Source: Chitinophagaceae bacterium (GTDB lineage Bacteria; Bacteroidota; Bacteroidia; Chitinophagales; Chitinophagaceae). From it: a stretch of DNA of 64,000 nt. The DNA lies in assembly GCA_016706055.1 (NCBI GenBank), contig JADJKL010000008.1, forward strand, positions 124,001 to 188,000. Direction: 5' to 3'. The notes beneath the pieces were generated by a model. It ran no database searches and was not told where the DNA came from. It saw only the letters and a program-made list of their open reading frames with translations. Below, piece after piece: positions 26,313 to 34,633 of this stretch. Numbering within the stretch: position 1 is the stretch's first letter; every line of letters begins with the position of its first letter. Both the position numbers and the translations under genes were made by a program.

Positions 26313-26759
26313 TTAATCAAATTTTCGTTCAGTTAAAAATCCTGCATAATCTGTACCAATTTCAAATTTATAGAAGTCATCTCCTTTCTGACCGTAAAGG
26401 ACAAAATCCTTGACGATATCTTTGTAATATCGGGTAATACCAATTCTATAAAGCCTTGTTCTAACACTTGTACTGCCTGTAGCATAAACAGATGCATTGG
26501 GATGTTTATCAAAAAAAGCATATAAAGCAGCAACTACAGTTGCCAGCACTTTCTCACTGTCACCATTATTTGAGATAGCAATATCATCAATTTCTCCAGT
26601 TTCAGGGTGCTTATCACCAAAGGCAAGATTATAGAGATTTGGTTGATTAGTTTTTTGAAACTGAATTAGTTTGCGAATCAATCCCTTAGGACCTTCACTA
26701 ATAAATTCAAATACAGTCAGGTTACTTTCTGCTTTCAGTGGATATTTCTCAAGCTTCAT
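26313..26759 (-). CDS. DUF6934 family protein
   Basis: A 148-residue soluble protein. The segment NLAFGDKHPETGEIDDIAIS near residue 42 and YATGSTSVRTRLYRIGITRYY near residue 92 match what I recall of the DUF6934 family, common in Bacteroidota accessory regions. Biochemical function unknown. It forms a two-gene unit with the short frame that follows (11 bp), and this unit lies between two copies of a 267-bp duplication. A toxin-antitoxin-like or mobile character is possible but only inferred from organisation. Confidence 0.7.
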   Translation of the reverse strand: MKLEKYPLKAESNLTVFEFISEGPKGLIRKLIQFQKTNQPNLYNLAFGDKHPETGEIDDIAISNNGDSEKVLATVVAALYAFFDKHPNASVYATGSTSVRTRLYRIGITRYYKDIVKDFVLYGQKGDDFYKFEIGTDYAGFLTERKFD

Positions 26760-26833
26760 ATAATCTCAAAGTAAGGATGAAGATATTATTTTCTGGGGAT
26801 GAATTTGTAGCGCAATAAGGGTGGATTCACCTA

Positions 26834-27102
26834 TTTAAATTATTGAAGCAATAAAAAAACTGTATAGCGTAATGCTATACAGTTAATATCCTAAAGGAGG
26901 CAATTAATCTTCCCAGCCTTTTTTTGCAATTCCGGCGGCAATAGCAGCCAAAGCTTTTTCGCCACCCATTAGTGTTGTAAGCTTATTTCCTTTTCCGTCA
27001 TTACCCTGTGCCATATAAGCACCTTTTGCTGTTTTGGTAATTATAGCGTCGAACATCTCGACACCTTTTTCTTTAGTTTTTACGTTGTAAGCGGTGATTT
27101 TT
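26834..27102. repeat. Duplicated 267-bp segment, copy 2
   Basis: Direct repeat of 25889-26155. It even retains the last codons of the subtilase gene (AAATTATTGAAGCAATAA at 26836-26853), which shows that this copy was derived from the region next to the subtilase. Confidence 0.9.
26858..26884 (-). terminator. Terminator hairpin, copy 2
   Basis: CTGTATAGC-gtaat-GCTATACAG followed on the minus strand by a run of seven T. It lies 20 bp after the stop codon of the 71-residue gene. Confidence 0.65.
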
Positions 27103-27119
27103 ACATCAGACATTTTCAA
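26904..27119 (-). CDS. Small conserved hypothetical protein, intact copy
   Basis: 71 residues, possibly starting at Met3 (27113). Lys/Ala/Gly-rich, with KTKEKGVEMFDAIITKTAKG and GKGNKLTTLMGGEKALAAIA. No signal, membrane segment or known motif. I recall similar short proteins in Chitinophagaceae without assigned function. A second, 5'-truncated copy lies at 25957-26155. Confidence 0.6.
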   Translation of the reverse strand: MKMSDVKITAYNVKTKEKGVEMFDAIITKTAKGAYMAQGNDGKGNKLTTLMGGEKALAAIAAGIAKKGWED

Positions 27120-27385
27120 TAGTTTTTAGTTAGTAATTCCTGAAATTACGCCTTAAAAGCCGTTTTAAAGGGGAAAACTTGCCAACAGCCGAATAAAGGC
27201 CCTGTATTAGTTGAGTTAAGCTATTTATTATGAGTTAGTTAAGTATTTATTATGTTTTGATTTAGCCTGAAATATGGGATTTGAGGCTGGGAATTGGTTT
27301 AGTAAATGGCTGGGGGTTCTTTTTTCAGTAAAAAAGCTGATATAAAAGATTTTCGGTTGAGAAACGGGGCTGTGAATCAAGTATG

Positions 27386-27962
27386 TCAACTTCCTTCCTC
27401 ATTCAGTATTTTGTCGTCTTTGTCTTTTAGCTGCTTTTCTTCTAGGGATGAAATAAAATATTCGAAATCATTACCCCATATTTTTATTCCTGAATCCAAA
27501 TGGTCACGGTCCTTAACATGTCGCAAAGCCAAAAAGTATAGAAATCCTTTAAAGAAACTTTCTACTTTATTCGAATGTCGCCCAAAGTCATAACAAAACT
27601 CCACTGCTTCTTTTCCATTCGAGTTTAAATGAAGAAATTTCGTCCAAAATCCGTGAGCTAATAAATTTCTTTTGAAGATAATTTTCAAGTTCATCTTCGA
27701 TAATTAGTTTAGGATTTAATTTGAGTAAATTAAATATTGTTCCTAAAGTCCTCTTACTACTTTTTGATTTTGCAGTTTTGTTTAGAAATTCGACAGTCGT
27801 TATCCCATAAAGGCTTTTGTCAAATTCAGTAAGATAATTTAATAATTGGCTAGTAATAAATTCAACTCTTTGTGCAGAAATTAATGCCATCCCAATCTGG
27901 GAATAAACAAAATCTTCTTTTGTTATAGGTGAAGGGAAATTATCGTTTGAGGAATGATTCAC
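27386..27962 (-). CDS. HEPN-like protein, frame broken once
   Basis: Two overlapping frames join to about 191 residues if one A is removed from the run at 27670-27673. The joint then reads ENYLQRNLLAHGFW, which contains R-x4-H (RNLLAH), the catalytic pattern of HEPN ribonucleases; the surrounding sequence is predicted all-helical. No other domain is recognised. HEPN proteins often act in toxin-antitoxin or phage defence, and this gene stands next to a nuclease-like gene pair. The motif alone is short, so the call is tentative. Confidence 0.5.
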
Positions 27963-28000
27963 ATTGTTGTATCTAATTATGAATTTATACTACCAAACCA

Positions 28001-28435
28001 TTAGCGACTCTTTTGTGTGATGCTGTCTAAAAGTGTTTTTAATTTCTTCTTGTCTGCCTCAATATTTCTTTTCAACCTTTTAGAACTGTTATACTCAAAG
28101 TCTGAATATGAAATTTCTATAAGTTTAATTTTATATTTAAGCAGAATTTCTCTCCTACGGTTGTCGTACAAGGCTCTTTGAAGCCCTCGATGAACTCCAC
28201 TAACAGTAATTTTATTTGGTTTGTCAAAATGATTTACTGACTCAGTGTGCTGACGTTCTTTATATTCGATTACAAGGTTTAAGTTTTCGTAATAAGCGTC
28301 AACTGGTAATTTTCTACAGCTACCATTCTTACCTGGATCGCCCAATAAAAAGCTAAACCTATATTGTCTTTGTGAAGTTCTATTTAGGATTTCATCGCAG
28401 AGATCAAGAATATAAGTTTCATCTTTCGTTGTCAT
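28001..28435 (-). CDS. PD-(D/E)XK-like nuclease
   Basis: 144 residues. LPVD46 followed after ten residues by IE57YK59ERQH gives the D-x10-E-x-K arrangement of the PD-(D/E)XK nuclease core, placed after a helix with Glu15 and before a basic helix (RGLQRALYDNRRREILLKY). The C-terminal strand LIEISYSDF and a lysine-rich tail complete a compact single-domain enzyme. I do not recognise a characterised homologue. The start codon overlaps the stop of the upstream gene (ATGA at 28435-28432), so the two are translationally coupled. Confidence 0.6.
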   Translation of the reverse strand: MTTKDETYILDLCDEILNRTSQRQYRFSFLLGDPGKNGSCRKLPVDAYYENLNLVIEYKERQHTESVNHFDKPNKITVSGVHRGLQRALYDNRRREILLKYKIKLIEISYSDFEYNSSKRLKRNIEADKKKLKTLLDSITQKSR

Positions 28436-28899
28436 AATTCCATTATTGGTGTGTCCTTGATGAATAAATATAAATTTCCATCAAGTTCAAAAGTAGCAGT
28501 GTCAAGCTGAATATTTGGAAATTGATTTTTAATAAAAGTCAGTTCGTCTTTTAATTCAGTATAAAGTTCTTCTTCAGTTTCAAGCAATATGGAGGAGTAC
28601 AATGGGAATTCGTCGAAACTTAAACCGTCATGAGATGGGCAATAGAACAGTTCAAAACTTGGAATTTGAAAGTTCGTTAAATTCTCTTCAAAAGCTGTAC
28701 CCCATTTTTTAAGAATTAGTTGCCCTGAATTCTTAGCATCATCAAAAATGTCAATGTAGGAGTTTAATTTTGAAATAGCCTGTTGTCTTGCTACAATGGG
28801 ATTGCTATCTAAAAAGTATTCCTCGATAGTTTTATCTATCTGTTTATTTTCTTTGTCAATACCAGTAAGGCTGATTTGAACTTTATACTTTAGTTTCAT
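28432..28899 (-). CDS. Unknown protein coupled to the nuclease gene
   Basis: Not recognised. A 155-residue acidic protein, mostly predicted alpha/beta, without signal peptide, membrane segment or known motif. Its stop overlaps the start of the nuclease gene by four bases (ATGA), so the two products are probably made in fixed proportion. Codon use is more AT-rich than the neighbouring core genes. It could be an immunity, targeting or regulatory partner, but nothing in the sequence decides this. Confidence 0.55.
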   Translation of the reverse strand: MKLKYKVQISLTGIDKENKQIDKTIEEYFLDSNPIVARQQAISKLNSYIDIFDDAKNSGQLILKKWGTAFEENLTNFQIPSFELFYCPSHDGLSFDEFPLYSSILLETEEELYTELKDELTFIKNQFPNIQLDTATFELDGNLYLFIKDTPIMEL

Positions 28900-29067
28900 A
28901 ATAAAAAGTGTTGCTTAAAATAGTTTCTAACACATAAATATGCAAGACTCAATTTCTCCATTCCAAATTTTAGATTTCTAAAATAGCAAAAAATTTGCTA
29001 TGCAACGTCCCGGAGAAGACCGGACGGAGAAACGAGGCTGTATTTTGTGTGAAGGTTACTCACTATG

Positions 29068-29500
29068 TCAATAAACGCCACCCAAAGTTATATAATTGCC
29101 ATTTCCACCTTTGTCAATAATTTTTGTAACTCCTGTTCCGTTTATGTTTGCTGAGTATAAGTCTGTTCCATCTTGTCCCTACGGTTGATTGAAGAGTAAG
29201 AAAATTTTTGTTCCGTCAGGAGATAACTGCGGAGCCACATCGTCAGAAAACTCTGTGTTAGCAGGCAGAGTTAAATTTATTTTAGTTTGTGTTGTTCCGT
29301 CATACTTGGCTGTCCATATTTCAATAGCTGCCCCAATTATTTTATAATAAACTAAGAGGTTGAGTTGAGTGGAACCTGAAGCAGTTAAAGATAAAACGCC
29401 GGAAGGTGTTACACTAAGTCCATTGCCAACAATAACCCCACCCAATGTTGTCGTTGTAGCTGGTGGTAATGTGTAAGTTGTTGTCTGGGCTTTTTTTCAT
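29068..29500 (-). pseudogene. Remnant of a PD40/TolB-like beta-propeller protein
   Basis: The open part (29179-29445) contains a low-complexity GGVIVGNGLSVTPSGVLSL segment and then IWTAKYDGTTQ and VAPQLSPDGTKIFLLF, typical of PD40 propeller blades. An in-frame TAG at 29176-29178 separates it from a further 35 residues (DLYSANINGTGVTKI) that finish the blade and end at 29068. Upstream, the frame reaches an ATG at 29500 only if one A of a seven-A run is removed. It is either a decayed gene fragment or a short gene damaged by errors. Confidence 0.5.
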
Positions 29501-29673
29501 AAAAGAAGGTGTTTGTCGATGATGCCTACTCTATCAAAATACGGTTTTCAGCTTCCCCGTCGTATGTGTCTAATGTAATTGCACACAATATAAATATACA
29601 ACACTCAATAGTAAACATCAGCATTCTGCAAATTGCTCATACTTCGACAAGCTCAGTAGAATTCATACAGTAC

Positions 29674-29717
29674 AAGAGTGCGACGCAAGGGACGATGATA
29701 GTAGTACTACAGCTGGG
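29674..29717 (+). repeat. Dispersed 45-bp repeat, copy 3
   Basis: AAGAGTGCGACGCAAGGGAC, then GATGATAGTAG and ACTACAGCTGGG; compare 11554-11598. Directly before it stands ACTTCGACAAGCTCAGTAG (29641-29659), another common Bacteroidota intergenic motif, and after it the CGCTAAAAGCTACGG palindrome (29731-29745). Three repeat motifs thus follow one another within about 110 bp. Confidence 0.75.
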
Positions 29718-29754
29718 ACAATACTCCTTCGCTAAAAGCTACGGAGTATAAATA

Positions 29755-29780
29755 AAAAATCCCGACACTTGGCCGGGATT
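29755..29780 (-). terminator. Terminator of gyrB
   Basis: AATCCCG / CGGGATT stem (29758-29764 with 29774-29780), followed on the minus strand by TTTTTTATTT. It lies about 20 bp after the gyrB stop codon. Confidence 0.75.
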
Positions 29781-29800
29781 GTATAATAGAAGTTTGTTTT

Positions 29801-31780
29801 TTAGATATCGAGTTTTGCATACTTTGCATGGCTCTCTATAAATGCTCTTCTAGGTGCTACCTCATCACCCATCAACATACTGAAAACTCGGTCGGCTTCT
29901 GCGGCACTTTCAATGGTTACTCTCTTTAAGGTACGGGTATCGGGGTTCATGGTAGTGTCCCATAACTGGTCTGCATTCATTTCCCCAAGACCTTTGTATC
30001 GTTGAATGTTTACGGAGTCTTCTTTGCCATCACCAATTTTCTCAACTAATAGTTTGCGTTGATCTTCATTGTAAGCATACTCCTGCGTTTTTCCTTTTTT
30101 GATTAAGTAAAGTGGCGGCTGTGCTATATACACATAGCCTTGCTCTACCAACTCTCTCATGTATCGGAATACAAAAGTTAAAATTAATGTGGCGATATGC
30201 GAACCGTCCACATCGGCATCCGTCATGATGATAAGTTTGTGATAACGAAGTTTGCTGAGGTCAAGTGCCTTTGGATCTTCTGGTGTTCCCATTTTTACAC
30301 CAAGGGCAGTAAACATATTTCTTATCTCCTCGTTGTCGTATATCTTATGCTCCATTGCTTTTTCTACGTTAAGAATTTTACCTCTTAACGGAAGTATGGC
30401 CTGAAAACTTCTGTCTCTTCCTTGCTTGGCAGTGCCACCGGCAGAATCTCCCTCGACAAGATATAGCTCACAACGATTAGGGTCACGGTCAGAACAGTCG
30501 GCCAATTTACCCGGCAGTCCGCCACCGGTTAATACTGATTTACGTTGTACTAATTCTCTTGCTTTTCTTGCAGCGGCTCTTGCCTGTGCTGCTAGAATAA
30601 CTTTTGCAACAATGTTTTTTGCTTCTCTTGGATTTTCTTCGAGATAGGCTTCTAATGCTCTGGACATTGTTGAATCAACAATTCCCATTACTTCGTTGTT
30701 ACCCAGTTTGGTTTTTGTTTGTCCTTCAAACTGAGGCTCCGGAACTTTAACTGAGATGATAGAGCTTAAACCTTCACGGAAATCATCACCTTCAATTTCT
30801 ACTTTGGCTTTTTCGAACAAACCATTCTTATCACCATAACTTTTGAATACTCTTGTTAAGGCACGGCGAAATCCGGATACATGGGTTCCACCTTCAATGG
30901 TATTGATATTATTTACATAAGAATAAACATGCTCACTATAGCCGCTATTATACATCATGGCTACTTCTACCACTACATTATTCACTTCATCTTTTCCTTC
31001 TACATAAATTACATTGGGCAAAAGTGCATTTCTTCCTGCATTTTTATCCAGCATTTCTACAAACTCCACGATGCCGCCTTCACTATAAAAACTGTTTACA
31101 TAGTTATTACCTTCTTCATCTTTTTCCCGTAGGTCGGTGAGTGTAATGCGTACGCCTCTGTTCAAAAAAGAAAGTTCTCTTAATCTTCCTTCTAAAATTT
31201 CTTTGTTGTACTCTGTAGTAATGAAAATAGTATTGTCGGGCCAGAAGCGGACTGTGGTACCTCTTTTCTCACTAGTGCCAATTTCTCTTACTGCATATTG
31301 AGGAACCCCAATCTTATATTCTTGTTCAAATGTTTTGCCTTCACGGTTTACGGTTACATGCAATGTAGAACTCAATGCGTTTACACAACTAACACCCACA
31401 CCATGCAAACCACCAGATACTTTATAAGAACCTTTATCAAACTTACCACCGGCATGTAATACTGTCATTACTACTTCCAGCGCAGAACGTTTTTCTTTGG
31501 AATGCATAGCTGTAGGAATACCACGGCCATCATCTTCTACCGTTATAGAGTTGTCTTCATGAATTATGACTTCAATGCTCTTACAATAGCCTGCTAATGC
31601 TTCGTCAATTGAGTTATCTACAACTTCATAAACAAGGTGATGCAAACCTTTTACACCAATATCGCCGATGTACATCGCCGGACGTTTACGAACTGCTTCT
31701 AAACCTTCTAAAACCTGGATACTATCGGCACTGTAACCAGCCGATATTGCTGCTGCTTTTTCTTTAGCTTCTGTAGTCAT
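29801..31780 (-). CDS. gyrB: DNA gyrase subunit B
   Basis: ATPase subunit of DNA gyrase, 659 residues. The GHKL ATPase has DNSIDEALAGYC near residue 52, DDGRGIPTAMH near 82 and GGLHGVGVSCVNALS near 122; the Toprim region has LVEGDSAGGTAKQGRDR near 445 and MTDADVDGSHI near 525; the C-terminal end has QRYKGLGEMNADQLW and PRRAFIE. Length fits type II gyrase B without the proteobacterial insert. ParE is an alternative, but the RYKGLGEMN-QLW...MNPDTRTL pattern favours GyrB. A good -7 box, TACATTTG, lies at 31834-31827. Confidence 0.93.
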   Translation of the reverse strand: MTTEAKEKAAAISAGYSADSIQVLEGLEAVRKRPAMYIGDIGVKGLHHLVYEVVDNSIDEALAGYCKSIEVIIHEDNSITVEDDGRGIPTAMHSKEKRSALEVVMTVLHAGGKFDKGSYKVSGGLHGVGVSCVNALSSTLHVTVNREGKTFEQEYKIGVPQYAVREIGTSEKRGTTVRFWPDNTIFITTEYNKEILEGRLRELSFLNRGVRITLTDLREKDEEGNNYVNSFYSEGGIVEFVEMLDKNAGRNALLPNVIYVEGKDEVNNVVVEVAMMYNSGYSEHVYSYVNNINTIEGGTHVSGFRRALTRVFKSYGDKNGLFEKAKVEIEGDDFREGLSSIISVKVPEPQFEGQTKTKLGNNEVMGIVDSTMSRALEAYLEENPREAKNIVAKVILAAQARAAARKARELVQRKSVLTGGGLPGKLADCSDRDPNRCELYLVEGDSAGGTAKQGRDRSFQAILPLRGKILNVEKAMEHKIYDNEEIRNMFTALGVKMGTPEDPKALDLSKLRYHKLIIMTDADVDGSHIATLILTFVFRYMRELVEQGYVYIAQPPLYLIKKGKTQEYAYNEDQRKLLVEKIGDGKEDSVNIQRYKGLGEMNADQLWDTTMNPDTRTLKRVTIESAAEADRVFSMLMGDEVAPRRAFIESHAKYAKLDI

Positions 31781-31826
31781 AAAAATGGTAAAATCCTATT
31801 GATGAAATTGAAAAAATGGATACTGA

Positions 31827-31834
31827 CAAATGTA
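31827..31834 (-). promoter_or_regulatory. Probable -7 box upstream of gyrB
   Basis: TACATTTG on the minus strand agrees fully with TAnnTTTG. A TTG at the -33 position is not present, so only half of the promoter is supported. Confidence 0.35.
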
Positions 31835-31910
31835 CTGAAATTAACCCTCTTGACCTGAGAAAATATACCCAAATTTTACCCTGTTTTGGGAGTGTTTCGG
31901 GTAAAAGAAA

Positions 31911-31940
31911 ATGCCCGTCTCGCTTAAGGAGAGACGGACA
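31911..31940 (-). terminator. Terminator after lpxC/fabZ
   Basis: CCGTCTC / GAGACGG stem (31915-31921 with 31931-31937). On the minus strand it runs into ATTTTCTTTT. It closes the lpxD-lpxC/fabZ unit and separates it from gyrB. Confidence 0.6.
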
Positions 31941-32007
31941 TTTCAGCTAATTTAAAAACGAAAAGAGATTTAGTATTTTATAATTATTTTTTAGTGTTTT
32001 CTTAAAC

Positions 32008-33412
32008 CTATCTTTTTACTATTTGCGCCACCATATCAGCCTCTGCACAGATCCTGTTTCCCACATAAGTTGTACCTCTCATTTCGCAGATGCCACGGCG
32101 GATTGGGGCAGATAGCTCCATTTTCAGGATTAACGTATCTCCCGGCCTTACCATACTTTTAAATTTGCAGTTGTCTATTTTCAGGAAGTAAGTATCATAC
32201 TGCCCTTCGCCACTTAGGTTAATGGCAAGAATACCGCCGCATTGTGCCAAAGCTTCAATTTGTAATACACCGGGCATTACAGGGTTGCCCGGAAAATGCC
32301 CTTGGAAAAACCACTCATTGATTGTTACATTCTTAATGCCTACAATTTTGTGTGTCGCTCAATTCAATAACCTTATCTACCAGTGCAAATGGAAAACGAT
32401 GCGGTAATGTTTTTTCTATATACTGGTAATCATGCACTGGCGGTTGTGAAGGATCGTAAACCGGGACGCCTTTGTTCTGTTTATTTTTTTTGATGTAATG
32501 CTTAATCTTTTTTGCAAACTCTACATTGGAACTATGGCCGGGTCTGTTGGCAATTATTCTTCCTTTAATTGGATAGCCAACTAATGCCAGATCCCCAACT
32601 ACATCAAGCAACTTGTGCCTTGCAGGTTCATTGGGAAAACGAAGTTCTAAATTATTCAGATACCCTTCACTCTTTACTTCAATTTTATCTTTCTTAAATA
32701 TCTTATTCAACCGCTCCATTTCTTTATCATCTACCTTTTTGTCAACAATTACAATTGCATTGTTGATGTCACCACCTTTTATAAGATTATTATCAAGCAA
32801 CATTTCAAGCTCATGTAAAAAACAAAAAGTGCGGCATGGAGCTATTTCTTTTTTAAAGTCGCTCATCTGTTTTAACCCAGCATGTTGTGTGCCTAATACA
32901 GGAGAGTTAAAATCTATTAAAGTAGTAACCTGATATTCAGCTGCAGGCATGGCTACCATCTCTACTCTTTTTTCTTCATCATAATGGTAAATATTGTCTT
33001 CAATGCTATACCATATTTTTTCTGCTTCTTGTTCTTTTACTCCAGCCTCTTCAATCAGTGCCACAAATGGAGCAGAGCTACCATCCATAATCGGCATCTC
33101 AGGCCCGTTAATTTCAAGTAGGCAATTATCTACTCCCATTCCAACTAATGCTGCTAGTACATGTTCTACCGTACTTATTTTAGCACCATTCGCTTCTAAA
33201 GTTGTTCCTCTACTAACGTCAGTTACGAGGTCGCAATCTGCTTTAATAATAGGTTGGTTTGGTAAATCAATTCTTTTAAACTGAAAACCAAAACCTGGTG
33301 CAGCCGGATTGAGTGTTAGTGTGGCCATTACACCTGTATGCAATCCAGTTCCGGAAATGCTTACTGGTGATTCGAGAGTATGTTGCTTGTCTGGATTGAA
33401 GTCGGAACTCAT
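32008..33412 (-). CDS. lpxC-fabZ: Bifunctional LpxC deacetylase / FabZ dehydratase, frame broken once
   Basis: The Bacteroidota fusion of UDP-3-O-acyl-GlcNAc deacetylase (lipid A) and 3-hydroxyacyl-ACP dehydratase (fatty acid synthesis). The LpxC part has SISGTGLHTG near residue 19, STVEHVLAALVGMGVDN near 80, MPIMDGSSAPF near 106 and the zinc-binding EPARHKLLDVVGDLAL near 236. The FabZ part starts near residue 335 (YIEKTLPHRFPFALVDKV) and contains HFPGNPVMPGVLQIEALAQ with the catalytic His/Glu. One extra base in the T run at 32346-32349 breaks the frame between the two halves of the FabZ domain; corrected length is 467 residues, normal for the fusion. Confidence 0.93.
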
Positions 33413-33541
33413 GTAATAATAGAATTTAATTCAGTTTTGAAGACGGGCAAAGATAGCTATTCAGCAAAAGAGAAAAAACATGCCTTTTGGAGATAAAATA
33501 TTAGTGTGAACAGATGATAATTAGGATAGAAGTATTAGAAA

Positions 33542-34591
33542 TCAGGAAACTCTTTCAGCCATTAATTGCTTTACCATTGCTTCCAGTTCCTTTATTCTTT
33601 TTTCCATTTCAGGAAGATTGCGGGCAGTTGCCTGACTTCTGATGGCTTGATTATAATCATATGCAGGAGAGCCAGTAACCGCAGTGCCAGGTTTTTTTAA
33701 AGATTTTCCAAGACCAGCCTGTGCATTTATTTTAGAGCCATCGGCAATTTGTATATGACCAACTATGCCAGCTTGTCCGCCAATCATTACACCGTTACCA
33801 ATTTTTGTACTTCCACTGATGCCTGCTTGTGCAGCAATAACGGTGCTGTTGCCGACTTCCACATTATGTGCAATCTGTATCAGGTTATCTAGTTTGGCAC
33901 CTTTTTTTATCAGTGTTGATCCGATTGTTGCCCTGTCGATAGTAGCGTTGGCTCCAATTTCAACAAAGTCTTCAACTATTACGTTACCAATCTGAGGTAC
34001 TTTTTTCAAACTACCATCTGCTTGTGGTGCAAATCCAAATCCATCACTTCCAATTACAGTGCCCGCATGAATGATTACATTGTTGCCAATTATACAATCA
34101 TGATAAATTTTTACTCCGGGATGTATAATTGAATTTTCGCCGATGGAAACTTTATCGCCAATATAAGCATTGGGATAAATTTTTGTATTGTTGCCTACTT
34201 TTACATTTTCTCCCAAATAAGCGAATGCTCCAATAAAAACATTGTCGCCGTAGCTGGCAGTTTTAGCAATATATGAAGGCTCCTGAATGCCAGTTAGCAT
34301 TTGCTGTGCTATTTCCTGATATTTAGTAAGCAAAGTTGCAAAAGCAGTGTAGGCGTCACTCACTCTAATCAGTGTTGCGTTAATTGGTTTTCTTAATTCA
34401 TATGCTTCGCTGATAATAACAATGGATGCATTAGTGCTGTATAAAAAATCTTCATACTTGGCGTTAGCAAAAAAAGTAAGCTGACCTTCAGTAGCTTCTT
34501 CAATTTTTCCAAATGAAGCAACGGCGATATTAGCATCGCCTTCTACTTTGCCATTAATTAGTTGAGCTATTTGCGAAGCAGAAAATTGCAT
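33542..34591 (-). CDS. lpxD: UDP-3-O-(3-hydroxyacyl)glucosamine N-acyltransferase
   Basis: Adds the N-linked acyl chain in lipid A synthesis. 349 residues: an N-terminal UDP-GlcNAc-binding module, then a left-handed beta-helix of hexapeptide repeats (residues about 110-300, e.g. VKVGNNTKIYPNAYIGDKVS) with the catalytic histidine in QIAHNVEVG near 243, and a C-terminal coiled helix (LPEMEKRIKELEAMVKQL) typical of LpxD. Located directly upstream of lpxC/fabZ, the substrate supplier in the same pathway. Confidence 0.95.
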   Translation of the reverse strand: MQFSASQIAQLINGKVEGDANIAVASFGKIEEATEGQLTFFANAKYEDFLYSTNASIVIISEAYELRKPINATLIRVSDAYTAFATLLTKYQEIAQQMLTGIQEPSYIAKTASYGDNVFIGAFAYLGENVKVGNNTKIYPNAYIGDKVSIGENSIIHPGVKIYHDCIIGNNVIIHAGTVIGSDGFGFAPQADGSLKKVPQIGNVIVEDFVEIGANATIDRATIGSTLIKKGAKLDNLIQIAHNVEVGNSTVIAAQAGISGSTKIGNGVMIGGQAGIVGHIQIADGSKINAQAGLGKSLKKPGTAVTGSPAYDYNQAIRSQATARNLPEMEKRIKELEAMVKQLMAERVS

Positions 34592-34633
34592 ATTAAATGT
34601 ATTAGGTCATAGCTGTAAAATATCTCAGTATGA

